Positions 17,795 to 34,780 of a stretch of DNA of 64,000 nt are shown piece by piece. Source of the DNA: Leptospira ainazelensis. GTDB taxonomy: Bacteria > Spirochaetota > Leptospiria > Leptospirales > Leptospiraceae. Under the pieces are notes generated by a model that made no database searches, had not been told where the DNA came from, and was given only the letters and a program-made list of their open reading frames with translations. The DNA lies in NCBI RefSeq assembly GCF_016918785.1, contig NZ_JAFFPT010000045.1, positions 62,001 to 126,000 of the forward strand, written 5' to 3'. Each line of letters starts with the position of its first letter. The first letter of the stretch is position 1. Position numbers and translations under genes: made by a program.

Positions 17795-20326
17795 TCAAAT
17801 AGGCGATTCAAAGGGGGTGGATTTTCGGCTTTTCCTTTTGAAACTCGCGGCGCCGAGGATTTCTTCCAGCTTAAAAATTCTTTCCGCGTTGTTCAGGCCC
17901 TTGTAAGCGCGAATCAGGTTTCTCAGATTTCGAACGTTTTTTGGATCTCGGATTCGCAAACGTTCTCCGACGTCCACGGACTGATGGATCTCCCCCGCTT
18001 TTCTCAACATCCGCGACGTATATCCTAACATTAGATCGTCTGAAGGTGTCGCTTTCAAATACTCGTGAGCACAGTAAGAGGCTTTGTCGTATTCTCTTAT
18101 ACGAAAGTAAGCGATGCTAAGTTCTTTTAGCGCCGCCGGATGAGCCTGTCTTCCTTCTCTGATTTCGGTAAAAAATTTATCCAACGACTTCTTATCTTTT
18201 TTGGCGAATTTGATTTTTACTCGTTTGGGAACGGTTCCGTTCCATTCGATTCTCATGATGGAGAGATCGTCGGTAAGAACACCTTCTCTTTCGAGTTGTG
18301 AATCGATTCTTTTCAGATCTCCTTTGGATTCTTCTACGATGCGAAGAATTCTTGTCTCATCGTAGTTCATATTTTTTTTTCCGTCGATGTTCTCCAAAAG
18401 AATATCGTCTCTTCCATCGGATCCGTTAAAAAGGACGTCCCCCGGTAGGAATTGAAACGTTTGAACCGAAAGTGTTCCTTCCACGAGTTGTGATCCGAGT
18501 TTTCTGTAAAAAATATTCTCACCCAAAAAAGAAGCGATTCCGTCGCGATAGAGAATGGAATACGGATGTTCGGCGTTCATGTAGTATGTAAAACCCGTGT
18601 CGTCCTCGATGACTCCTAAAACGATAGAAACCAACATGGAACCCTCGAAACTTTCGAAAACTCTATGCAATTCTATGAATGCGTTTTTTAACCATCTTTC
18701 CGGATAAAGATCTTTCATAAACGCGCTAAAGCGGGTCCTTTCGATAATCGATTTGAATACGGCGCCCAAGACTAAAGCCCCGCCGGCGCCTTGCATCGAT
18801 TTTCCCATCGCGTCCGCGTTGAAAAATACGGTGAGTTTTCTTCCCTTGAGAACTATACTTTCGGTCTTACAAAGATCTCCTCCGATTTCGTTTCGGAGAT
18901 TCTTAAATTGAAACTGTTTCTTCTGTTTGATAAAAAATTCTATCTTAACATTTTCGCTTTCCGCGTTGTTTTGTCCGAGAGGATTGATGAGCAAGGAAGT
19001 GAGAAAGTAATCTCCGTCCTGTTGATCTTTGAGCTTGCTCATTTTATCCAGAGTTTCCGTGAGTTCCCGAGTTCTTTCCTCCACTCTTTGTTCCAGATTT
19101 GTGTTGAGTTCTTCGGTCTTTGCATGAAGTTCGCTAAATCTTTCAGCGAGAACGGTAGCGATTCCCATCACATAAAAGAAGAATCCGTATTTACTAAAAG
19201 CAAAACCAGTGTTGAAAAACAAAGAATCCAAAACGTCGAAAATCGCCGTAAACGTAATGATTACGGTGCCTAAGAACAATCTTTTTGCCGCCGGAAGTTT
19301 AAGTCTTACACCCTTGATCAGAACGTAAAAGTTTACCGGGACTGCGTAAAAAATTGCGCCCATTTGCCAAACCCTCAGCAAATATTCGGAGATATACATC
19401 GGAGTAAAAAGGGTAGGAATTACGAGAATGGCGTTGAAGATCGAATAATAACGGATGAGAGAAATCGTCTTTCCATAAAAAAGCTGACTCATAAACGTAA
19501 AATAACTCGAGATACAAATATACAAGCCGATCAATTCGATCCTTTGTATCAGCGTAGAATCGATTTGGTTTTCAAAGACCGCGGACGACCTCGTATAAAT
19601 ATACAATCCGAGTGAAAGTGCGAAAAGGCCGAACGAAAAATTATGCCTTTCTTTTTTCCGTTTGAGAAAGAGAAAAAAATGATAGAGTCCGGTGGTGATA
19701 TAAATTCCGATCAGAATCAGTGCGATTCGGTCCTGTTCCTTGTATATTAATTCTTTATAATATCCGATTTCGTATCCGGACGTCAGATAAAATCCGGTAT
19801 GATCGTATTTCGGATCTCCGGAGATTTTTACGAGTAAACGGTTTCCTTTTTGTTTAAGAATTTCCCGGTCAATTTCATAAACCTGGCCTCGTACGGTTCT
19901 ATGGAAGATCACCTTCCGATCGGAAATTTCGCCTTCCTTTGCTATAATTTTTCCGTTGATGTAAATTTCGAAGGTTTCTCCGATTTCTCCGAATCGAATT
20001 CCCGGTTCCAAAGGACTTTCTAAAAATCGACTCGGTAGATCGAACTCCGTATAAAAGGTAAACGTACGAAGAGAGGAATTGTGAGAATAGAATTTGTTTA
20101 CCCAGATCGGAAACGTTTGAACATTCTTCCATTCGGAGGACGGAACTACGTTTTCATTCAAAAAACGATCTTCAAATCGATCTATTATTTTCCAGTCCTT
20201 CGCCACACAATGTTCTTCCGCGTCGCAATCCTTTACGAGAGGAATCGAATTTTGCGAAAACAGGGTTGTTTGAAAGGAAAGGATCAGGACGAGGATATAT
20301 GCGAAAATTCTAAATTGATGATTCAT
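17795..20326 (-). CDS. 7TM-DISM receptor with SpoIIE/PP2C-like phosphatase and TPR-like tail
   Basis: An 843-residue membrane signalling protein. It starts with a signal peptide (FAYILVLILSFQTTLFS), then an extracytoplasmic jelly-roll-like sensory domain (about 30-195), seven membrane spans (about 200-395), a coiled-coil (ELHAKTEELNTNLEQRVEERTRELTETL) and a SpoIIE-type phosphatase domain (about 460-700): IGGDLCKTE, FFNADAMGKSMQGAGGAL, GSDGRDD, LTDDLSI. The motifs carry the metal Asp residues but diverge from textbook DxxGHG. The last 110 residues form TPR-like helices, possibly a partner site. The likely substrate is a phosphorylated anti-sigma antagonist elsewhere in the genome. No partner gene is adjacent. 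Confidence 0.88.
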   Translation of the reverse strand: MNHQFRIFAYILVLILSFQTTLFSQNSIPLVKDCDAEEHCVAKDWKIIDRFEDRFLNENVVPSSEWKNVQTFPIWVNKFYSHNSSLRTFTFYTEFDLPSRFLESPLEPGIRFGEIGETFEIYINGKIIAKEGEISDRKVIFHRTVRGQVYEIDREILKQKGNRLLVKISGDPKYDHTGFYLTSGYEIGYYKELIYKEQDRIALILIGIYITTGLYHFFLFLKRKKERHNFSFGLFALSLGLYIYTRSSAVFENQIDSTLIQRIELIGLYICISSYFTFMSQLFYGKTISLIRYYSIFNAILVIPTLFTPMYISEYLLRVWQMGAIFYAVPVNFYVLIKGVRLKLPAAKRLFLGTVIITFTAIFDVLDSLFFNTGFAFSKYGFFFYVMGIATVLAERFSELHAKTEELNTNLEQRVEERTRELTETLDKMSKLKDQQDGDYFLTSLLINPLGQNNAESENVKIEFFIKQKKQFQFKNLRNEIGGDLCKTESIVLKGRKLTVFFNADAMGKSMQGAGGALVLGAVFKSIIERTRFSAFMKDLYPERWLKNAFIELHRVFESFEGSMLVSIVLGVIEDDTGFTYYMNAEHPYSILYRDGIASFLGENIFYRKLGSQLVEGTLSVQTFQFLPGDVLFNGSDGRDDILLENIDGKKNMNYDETRILRIVEESKGDLKRIDSQLEREGVLTDDLSIMRIEWNGTVPKRVKIKFAKKDKKSLDKFFTEIREGRQAHPAALKELSIAYFRIREYDKASYCAHEYLKATPSDDLMLGYTSRMLRKAGEIHQSVDVGERLRIRDPKNVRNLRNLIRAYKGLNNAERIFKLEEILGAASFKRKSRKSTPFESPI

Positions 20327-20683
20327 TTTTTTATCGAGAAGATTCTTCCGTTGGAGCCGCTAAAACCGAAACTTTGGATCAACGGTTCTAACGTTTTGTT
20401 ATCGGAATTGTTTCGGTTTTCAATCCTGGATGGAAACCGATAAAGACCCTGGGGAGAATGAAATGGAACTTCGCATTTACAAGCATATTTTTTACCGGAA
20501 AACATTCCGCTTACTTTTGAGATAAACGGCGTTTCCGCTTTTTGGCCCGATTACTGAATTCCTTTGATTCTTCATTTTCAAAGTCCCGGCGGTAGTCTAT
20601 TTTTTTAAAAAATGTCAGGAAAGAGGTCAATGGAGTAAACTATTGTTGCAATTGTTGTCAAAAGATGCATTTATTGTCGATTT
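20327..20683. other. Divergent spacer
   Basis: A 357-base region between the divergent phosphatase-receptor gene and the plus-strand operon. No gene is supported. One small imperfect hairpin (CGGTTT at 20414-20419 with AAACCG at 20434-20439) is visible. The region just before the next start is rich in TTGTTGCAATTGTTGTC-like sequence with no confident promoter boxes. Confidence 0.4.
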
Positions 20684-21688
20684 ATGTTTGGGAAGAAATT
20701 GACTAAATCGATCTTTATCGTTCTTTTATTGTTATGTCACAACCTCGGTGCGTATCAGGAGGATGGTCATTTTTATACGGTTCAAACCGTATTAAATAAT
20801 TTTCATACTCCTTCTCCGCTCACCAGGGATGAGACGGCTCTCGTCGCTTTCTGCGCGCAACTTCCGGACGAAGTTCCGGAGTTGGACGCGATCGGCGTTT
20901 ATAGAAAGTTGGCGATCGATTATCCGTTTCAATATCTACTTTGGGTTTTTACCGATCGGGGTTCTCGTTATACGCTCGGTCGAATGGCCGAAGTCCAGCA
21001 ACTTCTGCACGGCTTAACCGGCGGGAACAGCGAACACCTCAGAAATGTCGCACTTGTAGTTCTCGATCGGCTGAGAAACGAACTTACTTCTAAAAAAGAA
21101 AAACAACCCGAAAAACTCTGCGCTTTAGGATTTGCCTTTCATCTTTTAGGGGATTCATTCGCACATCGTAAATTATATAATTCTAATAAGATGTATCCGA
21201 CGGGAAGGGGACACGCCTCCGATATGACTCTTCCGGATCATCCGGTTCACAGCGACAACAGGGTGACGGAATGGGAAAACTATGCAAAAGGAATTCCGAA
21301 TCTTTTCCGTTCTCAACTAAAAGAAATTATCGTAAAAGACGATTTTCCAAAAGTAAGGGAACTTACCGGGAACGACAATCCTTGGCATTGTATTTTCGGA
21401 ACGAAGTGCGAAGATAATATGAGAAAGATCTTATTGAATCGTTTGAAAATATCGAACTCCTTTCCTAAATATGATCCTTTGCAAAAGGAAAGATATCAAG
21501 CTAACAACTGTCAGGAATACGTTCAGAAGGTTGTGGAGTTGAGAGATATTCCGATTACTCCAAACTGTGAAAAATCCTGGAAGGCATATAAAACCGTTTC
21601 TTTGGAAGTCTGGAAAGCTCTCGGTTACTTTCAGAACGAAGATTCCCGAAAACAAATCGAACTCTATAACGGAGATGACTTATGGTAG
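20684..21688 (+). CDS. Exported hypothetical protein with HLLGDSFAH motif
   Basis: A 334-residue protein with a signal peptide (KSIFIVLLLLCHNLGAYQ). The mature part contains EDGHFYTVQTV, FCAQLPDEVPELD and FAFHLLGDSFAH, with further His residues (HASDMTLPDHPVHSDN). The spaced His/Asp motifs, above all HLLGDSxAH, recall zinc-dependent phospholipase C/S1-P1 nuclease-like and DUF6765-type folds, in which these residues bind metal ions. This is a fold-level guess; a specific activity is not supported. The C-terminal third has Cys and Lys-rich helical segments. Its stop overlaps the next gene by seven bases, making them one operon. Confidence 0.7.
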   Translation: MFGKKLTKSIFIVLLLLCHNLGAYQEDGHFYTVQTVLNNFHTPSPLTRDETALVAFCAQLPDEVPELDAIGVYRKLAIDYPFQYLLWVFTDRGSRYTLGRMAEVQQLLHGLTGGNSEHLRNVALVVLDRLRNELTSKKEKQPEKLCALGFAFHLLGDSFAHRKLYNSNKMYPTGRGHASDMTLPDHPVHSDNRVTEWENYAKGIPNLFRSQLKEIIVKDDFPKVRELTGNDNPWHCIFGTKCEDNMRKILLNRLKISNSFPKYDPLQKERYQANNCQEYVQKVVELRDIPITPNCEKSWKAYKTVSLEVWKALGYFQNEDSRKQIELYNGDDLW

Positions 21689-22116
21689 AAGCGGTAAACG
21701 AGGAGAGCCCTCGAAAAAAAAGAAAACGTAAAGTAAAACGCAATTCGATCTGGGGAGAAATCCTCATCGTTTTCGCCGGTCTGCCGATTTTGATCGTTTG
21801 GGTCACGTTACGCACGTTTGTTTGCTGGGGGAACCTCGGCTTTTTCGGTGAACTTTTTTGCAGAGTATCCGGGTTTATAAAACCGATTCTTTTGATTTCA
21901 ACTCTCGCCCTTTTAGTGATTACGATCTTTGATCTTCATAAGCTCGGGGACGAATTGGAAGAACTGCCGAAATGGGCTTGGAAACGAAGTTATAAAGGAT
22001 TTCGCTCTTTGGACGGCTGGGAAAAGTTCCATTTAGTATTCTCCTTTGTCTCTTTTTTGGGGGCTCTGATCATCGGAATTTATCTTTTGCATCGATTTGA
22101 ATTTAGTTTATTTTAA
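21682..22116 (+). CDS. Small membrane protein of unknown function
   Basis: A 144-residue protein beginning with a basic segment (PRKKRKRKVKRN) followed by three likely membrane spans: ILIVFAGLPILIVWVTL (about 28-45), ILLISTLALLVITIF (about 72-88) and FSFVSFLGALIIGIYLL (about 120-138). No family is recognised. It overlaps the upstream secreted-protein gene by seven bases and lies 27 bases ahead of the GMC oxidoreductase gene, so it probably belongs to the same transcript and may act with them at the inner membrane. Confidence 0.7.
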   Translation: MVEAVNEESPRKKRKRKVKRNSIWGEILIVFAGLPILIVWVTLRTFVCWGNLGFFGELFCRVSGFIKPILLISTLALLVITIFDLHKLGDELEELPKWAWKRSYKGFRSLDGWEKFHLVFSFVSFLGALIIGIYLLHRFEFSLF

Positions 22117-22143
22117 TATATCAATATAATTATCGGGGTTGTA

Positions 22144-23868
<1,725 letters not shown>

Positions 23869-23875
23869 TAAAAAT

Positions 23876-23952
23876 AACAATTCTGCAAGTTAAAGGACAA
23901 TACCGCGAATAATTGGTCAAATTTCTTCGTCTAACTGCCTTGCAGAATTGTT
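23876..23952. repeat. Perfect 14-base inverted repeat between GMC and cyclase genes
   Basis: AACAATTCTGCAAG (23876-23889) and CTTGCAGAATTGTT (23939-23952) are exact reverse complements with a 49-base loop. The pair fills most of the 116-base gap after the GMC stop and ends 32 bases before the cyclase start. There is no T-run after the right arm. It may be an RNA structure that controls read-through into the cyclase, or a protein site; a direct repeat of AAAAATAACA borders it on both sides (about 23869 and 23957). Confidence 0.7.
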
Positions 23953-23970
23953 GAAACAAAAATAACATTG

Positions 23971-28178
<4,208 letters not shown>

Positions 28179-28318
28179 AACTTTTTTAAATGATAAGAAT
28201 ATTCTATTTTCAGAATATGCAAATTTTGCCGCGATAAAACTTGAAATCGGACTTCAAGTCCGATTTCAAGGGAGTTCCGGGAGAACGTTTTTCGAAAGAA
28301 TAAAATCGGATTCTTCTT

Positions 28319-29029
28319 TTATTTGGCTTTTTTGCCAGCAAAGAATGCGATCGCTCCTATGACATACAGTTCATAATCCTTAAAGTTTTCTTTGAGAGCC
28401 GCTTCTAAATCGGAAAAAGTGTCTTGTGTATTGTGAAAAACTCCTCTTCGATTCAGATTTTTCATTCCTCTGCGGGAAAGGTGATGGGTCTGACCCAGAT
28501 CGTGTAAGGCGGTAGATCCGAAAATCACTCCATCAGGATTTCGAATTTTGAGAAGATTTTTAAAAGCCGTCGAAGCCTTTTCGCGGATCGCGCCCGGAAC
28601 ACAATGAAACAAAAAACTCAAACCGATGGAATCGAATTTTTCCTCGGTGTTGATCGGTTCCAGGATATTGGCTCGATATGCGTTGAATGTGCCTGCGAGA
28701 TGGGATAAACGCCTCCTTGCTTCGATGAGGCTGTTTGCGTTTAGATCCATCACTGAAATTGCCGGTTTTTCGACCGGGAACTTTGCCTTTTGTAAAAGAT
28801 AACCCGTTCCGACGCCGATGTCCAAATGATTGGCGCTGAGATATTTATTGTAGAGCTGCACCATATTTTGAGGAGGGCAACGCCAGAACCACCGGCTGAT
28901 GATATGTAAGACCACTAAGTCGTAGACTCTTAAAAAACTGTTAGTATAGACCTGTTGTCCTTCGATCACTTCTTGGCTGTATTTGTCTTCAGACAATCCG
29001 AGATCGATATAAAGCTGATTTTGTTGCAT
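28319..29029 (-). CDS. Class I SAM-dependent methyltransferase
   Basis: A 236-residue protein with a Rossmann-type methyltransferase core: HLDIGVGTGYLLQ (motif I, about 68-80), VMDLNANSL (motif II), and LSFLFHCVPG (about 138-147) in the region after motif III. An N-terminal extension of about 60 residues precedes the core. The substrate is not evident; similar small-molecule methyltransferases act on lipids, quinones or natural products. It is convergent with the big cyclase gene and is separated from the next minus-strand gene by a strong terminator, so it is its own unit. Confidence 0.82.
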   Translation of the reverse strand: MQQNQLYIDLGLSEDKYSQEVIEGQQVYTNSFLRVYDLVVLHIISRWFWRCPPQNMVQLYNKYLSANHLDIGVGTGYLLQKAKFPVEKPAISVMDLNANSLIEARRRLSHLAGTFNAYRANILEPINTEEKFDSIGLSFLFHCVPGAIREKASTAFKNLLKIRNPDGVIFGSTALHDLGQTHHLSRRGMKNLNRRGVFHNTQDTFSDLEAALKENFKDYELYVIGAIAFFAGKKAK

Positions 29030-29335
29030 TTTTACGCGAGTTCCTTTTTTTCTTTTGTATGTTGAACAAGATGGTAGGTTGAAAACTCAAAAGCCGTTTT
29101 CTCTTTATTTTAAACCGACTTTCTTTTTTTGTGTTGTGTTCGTCTGCGTTTTAAACAAAAACCGAAAAGTTTTTTTATCCTTTTCGGTTTTTGTCTTATC
29201 AAGAATCGATATCGATTTTTCTAAATTAGAATTTTAGAATGCGTCTTTCCCGTGTCAATTTTTATAAAGGACTTTTGGCGAATTCTATCGTTCCCGTCGC
29301 GCGAAATTCCATGATTATTTTCCCTTTCGGAATTC
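29030..29335. other. Spacer between minus-strand units
   Basis: A 306-base spacer between the methyltransferase start and the stop of the third GMC gene. It contains the methyltransferase promoter region and one strong hairpin (29158-29191, listed separately). A 60-codon plus-strand frame (29055-29237) is extremely Phe/Val-rich and spans the hairpin, so I do not accept it as a gene. Confidence 0.5.
29158..29191 (-). terminator. Strong terminator hairpin after GMC operon
   Basis: AAAACCGAAAAG (29158-29169) and CTTTTCGGTTTT (29180-29191) pair perfectly over 12 bases with a 10-base T-rich loop. On the minus strand it follows the GMC oxidoreductase gene by about 145 bases; A/T flanks on both sides would allow bidirectional termination. 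Confidence 0.72.
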
Positions 29336-30907
<1,572 letters not shown>

Positions 30908-30956
30908 TCTTCCTTCCGTAAGAGAGATTTAAGAAATTCTAATATTTCCGCTCTGT

Positions 30957-33900
30957 TCAGTATTTTTTCAAGGCCTGAAGTATGAGCGGATATACGTCTT
31001 TGTGGGCGTTTTTCCCGAAAATACAATCGATATGTCCGTAACCAGGGATCACGTGACGCGCGTATTGGGAAGGGTTGAAACGATTGATCAGGGTTTGATA
31101 GGTTTTCTCTGTACTTTCCGGAAGATAACACTGATTCTCAGCGCCGTGAATAAACGTGATCGGAAGATTCAACCGTTCCATGTGAGGAACATAAACGTCT
31201 TCTCCTTCCGCGCTGACTACCTTATGAGCTCGAATCATCTTGGAAAGATGCTCGAACGCTTTGATGTTCGCAACTCCGAACATTTCTCCGAGGCCGTATC
31301 TGTAGGTTTCTTCATTCAAATTGTCTAATTTATATAAACTTCCATAGAGAAACGAGATTCTTCTGCTGACCGGATTTACGTCGTGCGAAAAGAAAGACTG
31401 AGGTTGAAGCGCAAGAGCCGAGTTGAAAAATTTATCCAGCCAATTCGCGTCGTCCGTCGTATACGCAGTCAGATCTTTGATTCCCACCAAGTCCATCAAT
31501 TCCGCAGTGTGAAGACCCACTTTGATATCCATCGCGGTCGGAACTTCGACGTTGGCCGAAATTTGAGAAAGTACGACGGAACGAACTCCTTCCAATCCCG
31601 CTAGCAAAGCCATCGTAAACGTAGTCGCGCCGAAACAATGAGCCACCACTTGGATCTTGTCCGCACCGGTAAGTTCACGGACTTTTTTCACCGCAGCAGG
31701 ATAATCTTTTGTAGCGATCACGTCGCCCGTGTTCGGAAGAGGAGCCGAAGGAAGTGCGATCGAAGTTCTGTAATCGAACATCCAGATATCGTATTTGTTT
31801 TCGAAAAGATATTCGAGCAGATTGGTTTCGATCGTATCGATGCTGAAGATCAAACTGGAAACTCCAAGACCCGGAGATAAAAGCAAAGGTCCTTTGTTTC
31901 CGCCCTTGTATCTCAAAAGCCGGAGGTCGGCGCCGTCGTCTGCCTTGAAAAAATAAGTTTCCGGAGTGGAAACACGAAGAGGTCTTTTGGTTCTTGGTCT
32001 TGCGTCCTTGTCCCAAGGAACGATCGCGCTTGCAACTCCTCCATAGACGTCGTAAAGCGCCCCCGTGAAGAAGGCGCCGAATTTAGCCATTCCCTTGATC
32101 GAATCCGCGATGGATTTGGAGTTGATCACTTTCATCGTGGTCATCTGTTTTGCAAAGTCTTCGGGAAGAATGTGGAGAATTCCCTTTGCAAAAACGGGAG
32201 ACGTTTCCGTTTCACCGTCGTAGATGGTAACAAAAAGTGTACTCGTGTCTCTCCAGATATTCGTAAGTCCGTCGTTCTGGACCCATTTAGCGCCCACAAA
32301 AAGATAACGTTTCGATTCTTCGGTTTGGAGAATCATCTTATAAACCATATTTCTGGTTTCGATCCTATCTTCTCTGTTGACAAAAAGCAGAAAATCTCCG
32401 TTGGTAACGGTGATTACGTCTTTCGAAATCATAGGAGCTCTTACGGTTCCGAATAACGTGGCCTTGTGTTCCGGGTTGGCGATCATCTCTTCCAAGTTGT
32501 TGCTACGAATCGTGAGCAAAAATTCGAAAGAACTTTTTTCGTCTTGGCCGATCTGAAATCCTTTTTCGTAATCCTCTTTCGATTGTGTGGAATAGAATCC
32601 TTTCATACATTCGGTGAATTCGATTCCCAGAGTGGATTCGTCTGCGACGTCCGCGTTTTTCGGATGGGAAGGAAGGCTGTAGTCGATCTTACGACCTTTT
32701 GCCGAAACTAGTTTTTCGCAGGCCCTTTCCGAAATCGCGCAGATCGTAAGAAGCGGATTGACTCCTAAGGATCGAGGGATCACCGACCCGTCCATTACAA
32801 AGAGCCCGTTGTGGGTCGCGGTTCCGCTTTTTCCGGAAAAAACCTGACAGTTTTCGTTGACTACCGAAGTCGCCGCGTCTTCTCCCATCGGACATCCGCC
32901 GAGAGGATGGACGGAGATCAAATCCTGATCCGTCAACTTGTTCCATACAGGATTCTTAATATAGGTTCCTTTAAGAGGAATCGTGGATTCTTTTAAAATA
33001 TTACTGATCTTTTCAAAGATCGGCTTTTTGCCGACGTTAGGCCAGGAGATACGAAGACGATCGTCCTTTAAAAACATAGTTCCGTCGTTACCGTCGTGAG
33101 CCATGACAAGATAAGTCTGGGTGTTTCGAACGGCTCCGTGAAAAGGACCGAGGATAAAACTTAAGAAAATTCTAATCTTCTCAAGGATCCAAGTTACAAA
33201 ACCTCTTTTTGTTTTAACGCCGGTGAGTTTGGAACCCAACGCGAAAACCGCAGGCAATTGACCTCGGATCGCACCCGGAATCGATCCTTCTTCAATGATC
33301 ATTCCGTCTTCGAGTTTTGAAGCTCCTTTTCGAGTATCGATCACGCCGGTGATACAAGGACCGACCGGGCCGTTTCCATTCTGTTTCTTACTTCCAAAAC
33401 CGATCCCGTTGATTTTGGCGGTTCCATTGTAAGAAAAACCCAACATATCTCCGTTTCCGCTAAACCGAACTCCGACTCCGTCGGAGAGGCTGAGTCCTTT
33501 TTCCTTGGATCGAAGAAGAATTTCCGTGGAACCCAAGGCCCCGGCGGCGAGAACGATCGTATTCGCTCGAATAAAAAGTTCGTCCTTACTGAATTTTTCC
33601 CGATCCACTCCGAGAGGAATGAAGTGAACCAGCCAATAACCTTCCTTCTTTTCAAGATAATTGACTTTGACTTCCGTAAAGATCTGAGCTCCGAAGTTGA
33701 CCGCATCGGGAAGATAATTCATCAAGGTCGTGTTTTTGGAGGAGACGTTACAGCCCGTGACACAATCTCCGCAGTTCGTACAAGCGTCTTGTTGAACTCC
33801 TACGTGATTGACTTTGGATTCGAAGGTGACATTGATCGGGGTCGGATAAAAATCCTTTCCCATAAAGGCCGCGGACCTTTTAAGAGCTTCGTGTTTCGGA

Positions 33901-34373
33901 AGATTGGAGTATTTTTTCGGAATGGCATTCGGACGAAGCATTTCTTCGGCTCTGGAATAGTAAGGATCCAATCCGTGATCCTTCGCTTCTTTGCGGATGT
34001 TTGCCGGCCAGCAAACATCTTGAAAAACTTCGGGGACTGCGCGGAGGCTCACGTTCGCGTTGATAAGCGAAGTGCCGCCTAGACCGCAACCGACGAGAAC
34101 GTTGATGTCTTTGTTAAAATGAAAATCGTAAAGTCCGTTTTGACGGCCGATATGTTTGTCTTCGTAGTTGGCTTGAACTTCTTCAAAAGCATCGAGTTCC
34201 TTATTCGGAAATTCTCCAGGTCGAATTTCTTTCCCCCTTTCTAAAAGACAGACTTCAATTCCCGCTCTGGAAAGGCGGGATGCTGCGATGGCGCCGCCGT
34301 AACCGGAACCGATAACGATCGTATCGTATTGACCTTTGATTTTTTCTATGGATTGGGATATTTTTTTAATCAA
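30957..34373 (-). CDS. GMC oxidoreductase / alpha-beta hydrolase fusion
   Basis: A 1138-residue fusion. Residues about 15-560 are a GMC flavoenzyme: IVIGSGYGGAIAASRLS, LVGCGLGGTSLINAN, four-Cys cluster C198-X2-C201-X2-C204-X3-C208 (CTNCGDCVTGC), ISVHPLGGCPMG. A middle domain (about 590-780) of unknown type follows. Residues about 815-1138 are an alpha/beta hydrolase with LLLSPGLG (oxyanion region), the nucleophile elbow VVAHCFGAT with Cys913 in place of Ser, FIHGAEN and GYGHID as likely acid and His. A Cys nucleophile is known in PHA synthases and dienelactone hydrolases. The start is TTG at 34373; no ATG fits upstream. Likely oxidises an alcohol and then cleaves or forms an ester-type bond. 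Confidence 0.9.
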   Translation of the reverse strand: MIKKISQSIEKIKGQYDTIVIGSGYGGAIAASRLSRAGIEVCLLERGKEIRPGEFPNKELDAFEEVQANYEDKHIGRQNGLYDFHFNKDINVLVGCGLGGTSLINANVSLRAVPEVFQDVCWPANIRKEAKDHGLDPYYSRAEEMLRPNAIPKKYSNLPKHEALKRSAAFMGKDFYPTPINVTFESKVNHVGVQQDACTNCGDCVTGCNVSSKNTTLMNYLPDAVNFGAQIFTEVKVNYLEKKEGYWLVHFIPLGVDREKFSKDELFIRANTIVLAAGALGSTEILLRSKEKGLSLSDGVGVRFSGNGDMLGFSYNGTAKINGIGFGSKKQNGNGPVGPCITGVIDTRKGASKLEDGMIIEEGSIPGAIRGQLPAVFALGSKLTGVKTKRGFVTWILEKIRIFLSFILGPFHGAVRNTQTYLVMAHDGNDGTMFLKDDRLRISWPNVGKKPIFEKISNILKESTIPLKGTYIKNPVWNKLTDQDLISVHPLGGCPMGEDAATSVVNENCQVFSGKSGTATHNGLFVMDGSVIPRSLGVNPLLTICAISERACEKLVSAKGRKIDYSLPSHPKNADVADESTLGIEFTECMKGFYSTQSKEDYEKGFQIGQDEKSSFEFLLTIRSNNLEEMIANPEHKATLFGTVRAPMISKDVITVTNGDFLLFVNREDRIETRNMVYKMILQTEESKRYLFVGAKWVQNDGLTNIWRDTSTLFVTIYDGETETSPVFAKGILHILPEDFAKQMTTMKVINSKSIADSIKGMAKFGAFFTGALYDVYGGVASAIVPWDKDARPRTKRPLRVSTPETYFFKADDGADLRLLRYKGGNKGPLLLSPGLGVSSLIFSIDTIETNLLEYLFENKYDIWMFDYRTSIALPSAPLPNTGDVIATKDYPAAVKKVRELTGADKIQVVAHCFGATTFTMALLAGLEGVRSVVLSQISANVEVPTAMDIKVGLHTAELMDLVGIKDLTAYTTDDANWLDKFFNSALALQPQSFFSHDVNPVSRRISFLYGSLYKLDNLNEETYRYGLGEMFGVANIKAFEHLSKMIRAHKVVSAEGEDVYVPHMERLNLPITFIHGAENQCYLPESTEKTYQTLINRFNPSQYARHVIPGYGHIDCIFGKNAHKDVYPLILQALKKY

Positions 34374-34780
34374 TGTTTTTGCCTGGGTTAAATTGGCAAA
34401 ATATTTCCAAAAAAGGAAAATATTGCAAGAAAAATAGTGAACAAACAGGCTGAGAATCGATAATATTTTGACAAACCGGAAGGATACTCGCGAAAAATGG
34501 CGATTAGCTCCGTTCCCTGATTTTACAACGAAAAAGGAATTTATGGGAAAACTACAATCGAATCAAAACTTCCTCGGGAAGGGGTTTGGAAATTTAAGTT
34601 TTTCTAATTCGTCTCTTTGATACGAATTCATTCTTTGATTGACGTTTTGGACCGGATCGCCGATAGTGAAATTCAGAAAACTGAATATGATTGTTTGATT
34701 CCATTCTGAAATTCTAACTCCTCACAATCCTGAAAAAGGGAAGGGAGTTTTGTATCCATTTCAAAATCAGAAGGAATCAA
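34374..34780. other. Divergent promoter region of GMC operon and rsgA
   Basis: A 407-base divergent spacer without a supported gene. Near the GMC-fusion start is an A+T-rich dyad, AATATTTCC (34400-34408), six A residues, then GGAAAATATT (34415-34424), symmetric apart from one base, which could be an operator for the minus-strand operon. A TTGACA at 34468-34473 on the plus strand has no matching -10 box. AAGGA about eight bases before 34781 serves rsgA. Confidence 0.45.

Noticed and set aside
29055..29237. A 60-codon plus-strand frame between methyltransferase and GMC genes
   Set aside because: It crosses the perfect terminator hairpin and is a low-complexity Phe/Val translation of T-rich DNA.
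34468..34473. TTGACA in the GMC/rsgA divergent spacer as a promoter
   Set aside because: No -10-like hexamer lies 15-19 bases downstream.
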